A stretch of 26,061 bases of DNA from an uncultured Clostridia bacterium (GTDB lineage Bacteria > Bacillota > Clostridia > UMGS1810), in assembly GCA_905210855.1 (NCBI GenBank), contig CAJLYL010000018.1:1-26061 (forward strand), in the 5' to 3' direction. A program made the position numbers and the translations under genes. This document shows, in pieces, positions 15,266 to 22,242 of this stretch. How positions within the stretch are numbered: position 1 is the first letter of the stretch; every line of letters starts with the position of its first letter. A model generated the notes under the pieces. That model saw only the letters and a list, made by a program, of their open reading frames with translations. It made no database searches and was not told the origin of the DNA.

Positions 15266-16930
15266 ATGAAAAAACTGTTGTGTACACTCACTGCGATTGC
15301 CGTCACGGCAACTAGCGCTTTTGCGGCGCCGATTGACGGAATTAAGTATATCGGCATCAGTGACGACGCGGTGCAGTACAAGGATATTTATATTGCTGCG
15401 GACAAGAGCAGCGGCAGAATGATACCGCTCTCCGCGCAGGATTACAGCGGTTATATGTATGCCTATGCACCGGATTCCGATGCAATTGCCGCCGAGCTTG
15501 TGACCCCTGCTAAATTTAACGATGTGGAGGAATATGAATTCGGAATAAACGAGATGTCGGCAAGGCAAGTGATGACCGGTAACGGCGACGGCACGTTCTC
15601 GCCCGACGAGGCGCTCACGCGCGCCGAGATGGCAGCAGTGTTTGCACGGCTTTTCAGCGTTGGCAATACCGACGACAAATCCATATATGCCGATGTGGCG
15701 GATGACAGTTGGTACAAGGGCGTTGTAATGGCATTGCACAAGAGCGGAGTTTTCGTTGCGGATGAAAAGTTTAATCCCGACGACAGAGTGACACGTGAAC
15801 AGCTCATGGCTATGACATACAGGATGCTTACGGACATGAAATATGAGTTTACGGACGACGCGGATGCCGACCCCGAGACTTTGTACAAGGATTTTGACAA
15901 GGTGACGGATTTTGCACGCGAGGCTTATCTTAAACTCAGCAAGAGCGGATTTATGCTTATTGAGGATTACGAAAACACCGAAAATCCGTTTGATTCGTCA
16001 TATGACATATACACGCTCAATCCGCAAAACGCGGTGACGAGACGCGAATGTGCGGATTTTATGTATTATTTCATTCGTGATTTTATAAACGACAATGCAC
16101 CGGCTATAAAGAAAGCGGACGCTCCGAGCGAGGAGATACCCGTGCTGGACGGTTCCACATCTACATATGAGATAACGAGGAACATATACAGCGCATATTA
16201 CCTGAACAGCTATAATCTCGACACCATGCCAAAGGCTCACTCCAAGACGGCTAATTCGTACAAACGCCTGATTGACGGCGAGGTTGAGATGATATTTGTG
16301 CCCGACCCGAGCGAGGACATCACCAAGTACGCCGAGGAAAAGGGCGTAAAGCTGAAGTTTGTGCCGATTGCAAACGAGGCGCTTGTGTTTTTTACGGATA
16401 AGAACAACAAGGCTGATAATATAACCACGGAGCAGGCGAGGGACATCTATGTGAATGACACCATTAAGAACTGGAAAGAGCTCGGCGGAGACGACAAGGC
16501 GCTTGTGGCGTATTGCAGAAACAACGATAGCGGCAGCCACGCACAGATGGAGAAATTCATCTTAGACGGCAAGAGCATTAATGAGAACATCAGCAAGGAG
16601 AACATATCGTATGCCATGGCGAGCATCCTCACCGATGTAGACGACTATAACTCGGAGCACACCGACAGCATAGCTATGGGTTACAGTCTGTATTATTATT
16701 TCAACATGGCGCAGATGCTTATCGGGCCGACAAACCTTAAGATGATGAGTGTGGACGGAATTGCACCGTCGGATGACACCATAGGCGAGGGCAAGTACCC
16801 ATACACAACCAATTATTATGCGGTTGTGAGAGACGAGAAGAATGAGAAAGTGGATAAATTTATCGACCTTATGAAAGGCGATTTCGGCAAAGAGATAATA
16901 AGCCAGAGCGGTCTCGGGGTTATGAAATAA
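15266..16930 (+). CDS. S-layer-anchored PstS-like (phosphate) binding protein
   Basis: A secreted 554-residue protein. The signal peptide is KKLLCTLTAIAVTATSAFA with cleavage near residue 20. Three SLH-like repeats follow at about 90-290 (GNGDGTFSPDEALTRAEMAAVFARLF, then DSWYKGVVMALHKSGVF...DDRVTREQLMAM, then a degenerate third with NAVTRRECADFMYYF), expected to bind the cell wall. A PBP-like domain from about 300 to 554 resembles PstS: PVLDGSTSTYEITRNIY, NWKELGG, CRNNDSGSHAQMEKFI. ATG 15266 has GGGAGGG upstream. No pstCAB, phoU or phoB lies nearby, so it may be a stand-alone surface phosphate scavenger or an S-layer protein with a borrowed fold. Ligand is inference. Confidence 0.88.
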   Translation: MKKLLCTLTAIAVTATSAFAAPIDGIKYIGISDDAVQYKDIYIAADKSSGRMIPLSAQDYSGYMYAYAPDSDAIAAELVTPAKFNDVEEYEFGINEMSARQVMTGNGDGTFSPDEALTRAEMAAVFARLFSVGNTDDKSIYADVADDSWYKGVVMALHKSGVFVADEKFNPDDRVTREQLMAMTYRMLTDMKYEFTDDADADPETLYKDFDKVTDFAREAYLKLSKSGFMLIEDYENTENPFDSSYDIYTLNPQNAVTRRECADFMYYFIRDFINDNAPAIKKADAPSEEIPVLDGSTSTYEITRNIYSAYYLNSYNLDTMPKAHSKTANSYKRLIDGEVEMIFVPDPSEDITKYAEEKGVKLKFVPIANEALVFFTDKNNKADNITTEQARDIYVNDTIKNWKELGGDDKALVAYCRNNDSGSHAQMEKFILDGKSINENISKENISYAMASILTDVDDYNSEHTDSIAMGYSLYYYFNMAQMLIGPTNLKMMSVDGIAPSDDTIGEGKYPYTTNYYAVVRDEKNEKVDKFIDLMKGDFGKEIISQSGLGVMK

Positions 16931-16950
16931 TTTAATATTCAGCACTTATA

Positions 16951-16991
16951 AAAACAAGGACTGTTGCGGCGGCAACAGTCCTTGTTTTTTT
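16951..16991 (+). terminator. Strong terminator after the SLH-PstS gene
   Basis: A 17-bp stem (16951-16967 with 16972-16988) whose GC-rich part is CAAGGACTGTTGC/GCAACAGTCCTTG, loop GGCG, then a T7 tract. It is near perfect and nearly symmetrical. Confidence 0.95.
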
Positions 16992-17102
16992 GGATGTGAA
17001 TGAAAAAGAAATTTTGAATTGTATTTTATACCGTAATTTGGACGATTTCCTTGTATGTTTGTGAGAAAACAGGATATGAGTGTAAAATAATTAATTATTT
17101 CG

Positions 17103-17131
17103 TTGATTGTTTGGATAATTTATGATATTAT
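17103..17131 (+). promoter_or_regulatory. Possible promoter upstream of the helicase remnant
   Basis: TTGATT (17103-17108) and TATTAT (17126-17131) with 17-bp spacing. A second candidate, an extended -10 TG-A-TATAAT at 17204-17212, lies nearer the gene, next to a TGTAC/GTACA dyad (17180-17195). The AT-rich block 16992-17226 holds nothing else I can identify. Confidence 0.45.
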
Positions 17132-17232
17132 ATTAAGTGATTGATTTTGAAGTAATTGAATGCAGATTGATGGTTTACTGTACTGTTTTATGTACAACAG
17201 ATGTGATATAATTAAAATATGGTGATGTGAAT

Positions 17233-18167
17233 ATGGAGATAATCGATAATATTTCAAAGACGTTGAAAGACGACCTGAAAACAGAACTGAAAAAAGGCAG
17301 CAAGCTTTCTGTTGAGGCAGCTTGCTTTTCTATCTATGCATTCCGTGAATTAAGAAACGAACTGAAGTGCATAGATGAAATGCGCTTTATATTCACTTCT
17401 CCTACATTTACAACCGAGAAAGCAAGAAAAGAGAAACGGGAATTCTATGTACCCCGCCTCAACCGCGAGAGGAGTCTTTACGGCACGGAAACGGTTGCAT
17501 CTTGGCGGACAGCGTCGGTCTCGGCAAGACCTTTACTTCGCTTGCCGTTGTTAAATACTATGAAAACAGGAATAAATCCGTCCTTGTGCTGTGCCCGAAG
17601 AAGCTGTCGAACAACTGGAATACATATAAAGATAACTATGTCAATAACCCCATTGCGGCAGACAGGCTTAATTATGATGTGCTTTATCACACTGACCTGA
17701 ATCGGACAAACGGTCAATCAAACGGGCTTGACCTAGATAGACTCAATTGGGGTAACTACGACCTTGTGGTTATAGATGAATCGCACAATTTCCGTAATGG
17801 CGGCAGAGTGTCGGGTGAAGATGTCAAAAAACAGAACAGGTATTTGATATTGCTGAACAAGGTTATTCGCAAAGGTGTGAAAACAAAGGTGCTTACGCTT
17901 TCCGCAACGCCTGTAAACAATAGGTTTAACGACCTTAAAAACCAGCTTGCGCTCGCCTATGAGGGCAACACGGATTATATTGACGAAAAGCTGAACACAA
18001 CGCGTTCTATTGACGAGATATTCAAGAATGCGCAAAGGGCTTTTAACACCTGGAGCAAATGGGAGCCGGAGAAGAGAACAACAGAAAGTCTGCTTAAAAT
18101 GCTTGATTTTGACTTTTTCGAGGTGCTTGATTCCGTGACCATTGCGCGTTCGAGAAAGCACATACAA
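17233..18167 (+). pseudogene. SNF2-type helicase remnant (internal deletion, frameshift, lost C-terminus)
   Basis: ATG 17233 begins the N-terminus of a large helicase: a phospholipase-D-like start (GSKLSVEAACFSIYAFRELRNEL, then FYVPRLNRERSLYGTE). At about 17490 the sequence jumps directly to the Walker A region GCILADSVGLGKT, but in another frame, so the remainder of the N-terminal domain is missing and the frame is broken. From 17502 the helicase continues with VLCPKKLSNNW, the DEAH-like VVIDESHNF and motif III LSATPVNNRF, and stops matching at ARSRKHIQ (18167). Motifs IV-VI and the C-terminal half are absent. The TTG at 17502, a possible start, is only 6 codons before the P-loop lysine region and is not a real start. 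Non-functional as a helicase. Confidence 0.8.
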
Positions 18168-18395
18168 AACCTTGCGGAGATTAAAGAAACCGAGGGCGAG
18201 TTTTATATAAAATTTAATCATGAGATGATCAAGGAGCACTACATCGGATTTGTGTCATATGTGAGCTATGACAGGGTCATGACGGTGCGGCTGTACCCCG
18301 AACAGGACAGCGAAGTACACATTCCGAAGATGTACGGCGGAAAGTTTTATTTCTATTGCAGCCGTCACGGATTGTTTGAACAGGCTGCGGAAAAC
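18168..18395 (+). pseudogene. C-terminal piece of a desulfoferrodoxin-like domain protein
   Basis: In frame with the helicase remnant, residues after ARSRKHIQ switch to a different family: FNHEMIKEHYIGFVSYV, VRLYPEQDSE, then FYFYCSRHGLFE. This matches the C-terminal half of the superoxide-reductase/desulfoferrodoxin-like fold that Clostridia often attach to XRE-type HTH proteins. Two His in HEMIKEH and the Cys/His of CSRH correspond to iron ligands; the upstream His ligand and the HTH are missing. It is about 75 residues with no start codon of its own. Function as such is improbable; the family call is from memory. Confidence 0.6.
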
Positions 18396-19256
18396 ACCGA
18401 GGGGCGAAAAAACGGCGGCGCAAACCTGACGGCGCTTATGTCGGCATTCGCAAGGGCATATCATTTTAAGCACAGCGAAAATCCGATTTTTGCGGATGAA
18501 TTGTCGGAAAATCTGCTCGGGAAAGCGGATTATGAAAGAATAGAAAAATTCATTGCGGACGCAAAGGGCGATGTCGCGTCATATGTCAACGAATATCTTG
18601 CGCCGACGCCGCTTGCAAGGGCAAAATTCTGTGAAGATGTGCTCAAAAACGAGCTGCGCACCGGGGCACGGCAATATGTTATACTCGGGTGCGGATTGGA
18701 TACATTTTTGCTCGGGCAGCGCGGTAACGGCATTGAGATTTTTGAGATTGACACGCCGGAGGTGATTGCCGACAAGCTCAGGCGCATGAGACGGGCAGGG
18801 CTGAATGGGGGAGGAGCGCATTACATTGCAGCCGACCTTTCAAGAGACGACCTCAAAACGGTTCTGAGCGAAAACGGATTCGATTTTTCAAAGAAGACTG
18901 TATTTTCCTGTCTCGGACTCTTGTACTATCTGGCCAAGGACGAGATATCGGCTTTGTTTGAAAAAATATCGGATTTTGCGGCGGTTGGGAGCACCGTGGT
19001 GTTTGACTTTGCGGACAATCATATGTTTTCGTCAGGAGTGCCGCGCGTTGCCGAGACGGTGCGCATGGAGCAGATGAGCGGCAATCCGATGAAATCCTGT
19101 TTCGGTTACGGCGAGCTTGAAATACTGCTGCAAAAGCACGGATTTTTGATATACAATTTCTTGAATGACAAGGACATCGGAAAATATTTTGAAAACAGCG
19201 GTGAAATATCCTCATTTGAGCACATCAATTTTGCGCTGGCGGCATTGCAGAACTGA
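18396..19256 (+). CDS. LCM-type class I SAM-dependent methyltransferase, fused to upstream remnants
   Basis: About 285 residues look like a full methyltransferase of the leucine-carboxyl-methyltransferase-like family: EGRKNGGANLTALMSAFARAYH at the N-terminus, PLARAKFCEDVL, the SAM motif YVILGCGLDTFLLG, acidic FEIDTPEVI, FSCLGLLYYL, and a C-terminal GYGELEILLQKHGF region. Bacterial members often modify small molecules; no substrate can be inferred. There is no start codon at the family's usual N-terminus (ACC-GAG at 18396), and the frame is continuous back to 17502 through two unrelated remnants, so it would be translated only as a fusion or from the internal ATG at 18438. Probably inactive in expression, though the domain itself has no stop. 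Confidence 0.65.
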   Translation, partial: TEGRKNGGANLTALMSAFARAYHFKHSENPIFADELSENLLGKADYERIEKFIADAKGDVASYVNEYLAPTPLARAKFCEDVLKNELRTGARQYVILGCGLDTFLLGQRGNGIEIFEIDTPEVIADKLRRMRRAGLNGGGAHYIAADLSRDDLKTVLSENGFDFSKKTVFSCLGLLYYLAKDEISALFEKISDFAAVGSTVVFDFADNHMFSSGVPRVAETVRMEQMSGNPMKSCFGYGELEILLQKHGFLIYNFLNDKDIGKYFENSGEISSFEHINFALAALQN

Positions 19257-19397
19257 AACGTGCCAATTCATCCGCGCTCACACGCCGCTTTACAAAAGAA
19301 TTTTGAGGGAATATAATGTTTCCGAAAACAAAAGTACAATCCCGTATTATTCATAACATGCCACAGCAATTAAAGTCAGGAAACCACCGCCGTTTTG

Positions 19398-19406
19398 TGT
19401 TAGAAT
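19398..19406 (+). promoter_or_regulatory. Extended -10 promoter of the AraC-family gene
   Basis: TG-T-TAGAAT at 19398-19406; no good -35 at the expected place. It lies 26 bp upstream of the original ATG at 19432. The 175 bp between the methyltransferase and this gene holds no other feature I can support. Confidence 0.45.
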
Positions 19407-19431
19407 GTAATCACAGAAAGGGAGCGATAAG

Positions 19432-20310
19432 ATGAATTGAATACAAGGAATACAAAGAGCTATCGACTATGTGGAATCCAACATAACCGACGAAATTGAT
19501 TTTGAAGCCGTTGCGCAGCAGGCGTATTCGTCATCATTTCATTTTCAGCGTATATTCGGGATTCTTTGCGGTATGTCGCTCGGCGATTACATCCGTATGC
19601 GCAGACTGTCCCTTGCGGGAGAAGAGCTGTCAAAGGGCGGCGGAAAAATCATTGACATTGCCCTCAAATACGGATATGACACGCCGGAAAGCTTTTCGCG
19701 CGCCTTTACCCGATTTCACGGCATTGCCCCGAGCGAAGCCAAGCATGGAGGCAAGGTCAAAATCTTTACTCCCCTCTCTGTAAAATTAACTTTAACGGGA
19801 GGCAGTAAAATGGATTACAGAATTGAAAAAAGAGACGCATTTCAGGTGGTATGCAAAAGAAAAAAGGTCAGCAAGCCCAAGGCGGCAAATGCCACGATGA
19901 ATATAACCGCAATGTGGCAGGAGTACGGCAAGGACGGCACCCTGGGAAGATTGGATGCGCTCATACCCGAAAATCCGGTTATGAAGGGGCTGCTCGGCAT
20001 ATGCTTTTCGTCCGAGCTTGACGCGAAGCAGTTTCCCTACGGCATAGGTGCGGAGTATGACGGCAGAAAGACCGATGACGATTTGGAGATTATTACGATT
20101 CCGGCAAACACATATGCGGTGTTTACAAGCAAAGGAAAAATGCCCGACGCTTTTATTGAAACATACAACAGAATCGTGACGGAATTTTTCCCTCAGAGCA
20201 CTCAGTATGAATATGACGAGAATGTTGAATTTGAGGTCTACTCGTCGGCAGATACCTCCGACCCTGATTATAAGTGCGAGATATGGATTGCCGTTAACGA
20301 AAAGAAGTAA
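19432..20310 (+). pseudogene. AraC-family regulator with GyrI-like domain, stop at codon 3
   Basis: GGGAG (19420-19424) precedes ATG 19432 by about 7 nt, the natural start. Codons are Met-Asn-TGA (19438-19440), then I-Q-G-I-Q-R-A-I-D-Y-V-E-S; relatives usually have Trp at codon 3, so TGG has become TGA. Downstream the frame is intact: two AraC HTH units (residues about 15-105, ending with the SFSRAFTRFHGIAPSEA signature) and a GyrI-like effector domain from about 120 to 292. A GTG at 19471 could restart translation, losing 13 residues of the first helix, with a poor ribosome binding site. Members often sense drugs or hydrophobic ligands. Broken by one base, restartable, or a sequence error. 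Confidence 0.75.
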
Positions 20311-20340
20311 TTTTTTAAAATGCCTTGAACGGCGGAAAGG

Positions 20341-20438
20341 TCAGGCAGACGGGGCCGAAACGTTAACACGTGTTCGGGTTCCGCCTGCCTGAAATGCACT
20401 TGCAAGCGAACAGGCAGCAAGGGCATGACCGTTTGCAA
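20341..20438. repeat. Nested imperfect palindromes in the AraC-tRNA intergenic region
   Basis: TCAGGCAG (20341-20348) pairs with CTGCCTGA (20385-20392), with further inner pairs (GG/CC, CGAA/TTCG, ACG/CGT) giving a 52-nt interrupted hairpin. A second one uses TTGCAAGCG near 20400 and CGTTTGCAA near 20430. There is no T tract on either strand next to them, so they are not simple terminators. The stretch 20311-20483 has no gene I can support. Confidence 0.4.
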
Positions 20439-20476
20439 AAGATGAACAGCGGCATGGGTGAACTCCGGTTTTTTAT

Positions 20477-20511
20477 AAAAAAACAGAGCAAGCTGCATAT
20501 CGCTTGCTCTG
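20477..20511 (-). terminator. Terminator of the tRNA unit
   Basis: On the minus strand CAGAGCAAGC and GCTTGCTCTG (20484-20493 and 20502-20511) form a 10-bp stem with an 8-nt loop, followed by T7. It lies 3 bp beyond the CCA end of tRNA-Pro. Confidence 0.9.
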
Positions 20512-20514
20512 ACG

Positions 20515-20590
20515 TGGTCGGAGTGACAAGACTTGAACTTGCGGCCCCTAGACCCCCAGTCTAGTGCGCTACCAACTGCGCCACACCCCG
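20515..20590 (-). tRNA. tRNA-Pro (anticodon GGG)
   Basis: A full cloverleaf on the minus strand: acceptor CGGGGTG/CACTCCG, D-loop AGTTGGTA, anticodon arm CTAGA-CTGGGGG-TCTAG with GGG at positions 34-36, T-loop TTCAAGT, discriminator A and encoded CCA. It reads CCC and CCU codons. It is second in a two-tRNA transcript. Confidence 0.95.
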
Positions 20591-20629
20591 AAATGTGTTA
20601 AATTATTTTAAAAAATTAAGACAGGACTT

Positions 20630-20706
20630 TGGCGTCCCCGGCGCGATTCGAACGCGCGGCCTTTCGCTTAGGAGGCGAACGCTCTATCCTGCTGAGCTAC
20701 GGAGAC
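20630..20706 (-). tRNA. tRNA-Arg (anticodon CCT)
   Basis: Minus-strand cloverleaf: acceptor GTCTCCG/CGGGGAC, anticodon arm TTCGC-CTCCTAA-GCGAA with anticodon CCT (AGG codons), T arm GCGCG-TTCGAAT-CGCGC, discriminator G and encoded CCA. It is the first gene after the promoter; 39 bp separates it from tRNA-Pro. Confidence 0.95.
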
Positions 20707-20731
20707 AGACACTACTGAACTCAACTCCTAT

Positions 20732-20760
20732 ATGATACCTCATTTTTGCGGTTTTGTCAA
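20732..20760 (-). promoter_or_regulatory. Promoter of the tRNA-Arg/tRNA-Pro unit
   Basis: On the minus strand TTGACA (20755-20760) and TATCAT (20732-20737) with 17-bp spacing, about 25 bp upstream of tRNA-Arg. It is divergent from the infC promoter about 100 bp away. Confidence 0.85.
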
Positions 20761-20772
20761 TACCAAAATCAA

Positions 20773-20799
20773 AACTTTTTCAACTTTTTCAACTTTTTT
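20773..20799. repeat. Three tandem 9-bp units between divergent promoters
   Basis: AACTTTTTC, AACTTTTTC and AACTTTTTT follow each other without gaps. The A/T tracts are phased at 9 bp, near one helical turn, so local DNA bending is possible. Confidence 0.6.
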
Positions 20800-20858
20800 G
20801 CGTGAGCGCGTAGGAAAAGAAGAAAAACAAAAAAGAAGAAAAAAGTATCAAAAAAGCA

Positions 20859-20887
20859 TTGACAAATGCATTCGGCGGTGGTATAAT
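20859..20887 (+). promoter_or_regulatory. Consensus promoter of infC-rpmI-rplT
   Basis: TTGACA (20859-20864) and TATAAT (20882-20887), both perfect, 17 bp apart. The predicted start is near 20894, so the leader before infC is about 148 nt. Confidence 0.93.
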
Positions 20888-20893
20888 ACTTAA

Positions 20894-20998
20894 GAAAGTA
20901 AAGCAGAAGTCCACTTCTCACCTGCAAGCAAAGGCGTTTGCACGGTTAATACTTGTAATGCGTTTTATGAGTGGGTGGATTTTGCCCGCTTTTTTGTT
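20894..20998 (+). promoter_or_regulatory. infC leader, L20-leader-like attenuator
   Basis: The leader ends in a terminator: GTGGGT (20971-20976) pairs with GCCCGC (20984-20989), then T6. Upstream, the CCACTTCTCACC segment (20911-20922) is complementary in part to the GAGTGGGTGG arm of that terminator, giving an alternative fold. AGAAGT/ACTTCT also forms a local hairpin. This layout matches the L20-responsive leaders of Firmicutes infC operons, in which excess L20 favours termination. Assignment is by position and layout, not by a model search. Confidence 0.7.
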
Positions 20999-21041
20999 TG
21001 CAATTTTTGTTGCAAAAGTTTATTTTTGGAGGTGCTTTATC

Positions 21042-21557
21042 ATCAGTATTAAGGAATGTTTGATTAATGACGAAATTAAGGGCAAGGAAGTTAGGCTGAT
21101 TGATGTTGACGGCTCGCAGCTCGGCATTGTTTCCGTTAAGGATGCTCAGGCAAAGGCTTATGACAAAAATCTCGATCTTGTGGAGATATCTCCCCAGGCA
21201 AAGCCGCCCGTGTGCAAAATCATGGATTACGGCAAGTACAGATTTGAACAGGCAAAGCGCGAGAAAGAAACGAGAAAAAATCAGAAAATTGTCAGTGTCA
21301 AAGAAGTTAAGATGTCACCGTCTATCGATGTGCATGATTTCAACACAAAGGTTAATCAGGCTTCAAAATTTCTCAAGTCGGGTGATAAAGTAAAGATTAC
21401 CGTAAAATTCAGAGGCAGAGAATTGCACCACACATCTTTGGGGCAGGAGCTTCTGGAGCGTGTGGCACAGTCTCTCGCAGAGATTGGCAATGTTGAAAAG
21501 CAGGCTAAGCTCGAGGGAAGAAACATGGCAATGGTAGTTGCCCCTAAACAAAATTAA
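21042..21557 (+). CDS. infC: Translation initiation factor IF-3
   Basis: Binds the 30S subunit and polices start-codon choice. The 171-residue protein has the N-terminal IF3 block (INDEIKGKEVRLIDVDGSQLGI, then AKPPVCKIMDYGKYRFEQ), a Lys-rich linker, and the C-terminal domain (VKEVKMSPSIDVHDFNTK, GDKVKITVKFRGRE). No ATG, GTG or TTG fits the ribosome binding site GGAGG (21028-21032). ATC at 21042, 9 nt downstream, aligns with the usual N-terminus, with ATC 21039 as alternative. A rare start codon is the classical device by which IF3 represses its own synthesis. The open frame upstream to 20859 is promoter and leader. Confidence 0.92.
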   Translation: MSIKECLINDEIKGKEVRLIDVDGSQLGIVSVKDAQAKAYDKNLDLVEISPQAKPPVCKIMDYGKYRFEQAKREKETRKNQKIVSVKEVKMSPSIDVHDFNTKVNQASKFLKSGDKVKITVKFRGRELHHTSLGQELLERVAQSLAEIGNVEKQAKLEGRNMAMVVAPKQN

Positions 21558-21587
21558 AACTAAAATATCGGAAGGAGTGTAATAATC

Positions 21588-21785
21588 ATGCCGAAAATCA
21601 AAACTCACAGAGGTGCGGCAAAGAGATTTAATCTCACCAAAAAGGGAAAGGTTAAAATCAACCAAGCATTCAGAAGACACATTTTGACCAAGAAGTCTAC
21701 AAAGAGAAAGAGAGCTTTGAGAAAACAGGCTTATGCAGGCAGTGCAAATGCTGCTACAATCAAGAGACTGATATTGTATAAATAA
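21588..21785 (+). CDS. rpmI: 50S ribosomal protein L35
   Basis: A 65-residue basic protein with the L35 pattern PKIKTHRGAAKRFNLTKKGK at the N-terminus and RRHILTKKSTKRKRALRK in the centre. GGAAGGAG precedes the ATG. It is second gene of the infC operon, 30 bp after infC and 22 bp before rplT. Confidence 0.97.
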   Translation: MPKIKTHRGAAKRFNLTKKGKVKINQAFRRHILTKKSTKRKRALRKQAYAGSANAATIKRLILYK

Positions 21786-21807
21786 GATATAGGAGGAGGC
21801 ATCGAAA

Positions 21808-22161
21808 ATGGCTAGAGTTAAAGGTGCAATGGCAACCAGAAAAAGACGCAAGAGAGTATTGAAACTTGCAAAAGGATACAGAGGTGCAAAATCAAAATGC
21901 TTCAGAACAGCCAAACAGGCGGTAATGAAGTCTTTGGTATATGCTTATATAGGCAGAAAGCAGAAGAAGAGAGATTTCAGAAGAATCTGGATTACAAGAA
22001 TAAGCGCTGCTGCTAAGATGAACGGCATAAACTACTCACAGTTTATGAACGGTCTTAAGAAGGCGGGCATTGACATGAACAGAAAGATGCTTTCTGAGAT
22101 TGCAATAGCTGATCCGGCAGCTTTCACATCACTTGTAGAGAAAGCTAAAGCGGCTCTTTAA
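21808..22161 (+). CDS. rplT: 50S ribosomal protein L20
   Basis: A 117-residue 23S-binding assembly protein, normal length. Signatures are ARVKGAMATRKRRKRVLKLAKGYRG and RDFRRIWITRISAA. AGGAGG lies upstream. In Firmicutes L20 feeds back on the operon leader, consistent with the attenuator-like structure at 20894-20998. Confidence 0.98.
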   Translation: MARVKGAMATRKRRKRVLKLAKGYRGAKSKCFRTAKQAVMKSLVYAYIGRKQKKRDFRRIWITRISAAAKMNGINYSQFMNGLKKAGIDMNRKMLSEIAIADPAAFTSLVEKAKAAL

Positions 22162-22172
22162 TCAAAAAACTC

Positions 22173-22226
22173 AAGCGGCATACGGTCGCTTTAACGGGGC
22201 GATACATCTTGTATCGTCCTTGTGTT
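22173..22226 (+). terminator. Double hairpin after rplT, weak terminator candidate
   Basis: AAGCGGC/GTCGCTT (22173-22179 and 22185-22191) and GGGCGATACA/TGTATCGTCC (22197-22206 and 22210-22219) are two adjacent stems. The following bases, TTGTGTTATA, are only moderately T-rich. No promoter for the EamA gene is obvious, so partial read-through is likely. Confidence 0.45.
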
Positions 22227-22242
22227 ATATAAGGAGATATTT

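Noticed and set aside
17502..19256. New defence protein combining helicase and methyltransferase
   Set aside because: The helicase lacks motifs IV-VI and its own start, the middle is half of an iron-site domain, and the N-terminal part is frameshifted; decay explains it better.
19432..19440. TGA read as tryptophan (alternative code)
   Set aside because: TGA ends uppS, the AMP ligase and the EamA gene at the right lengths, and TGG is used for Trp throughout, so the standard code holds.
20773..20799. CRISPR-like array
   Set aside because: Units are only 9 bp, contiguous and A/T-rich, with no spacers and no cas genes anywhere in the window.
20859..21041. Long N-terminal extension of IF-3 starting at 20859
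   Set aside because: It starts at the -35 box itself and crosses the -10 and leader terminator, so it is not transcribed as a start.
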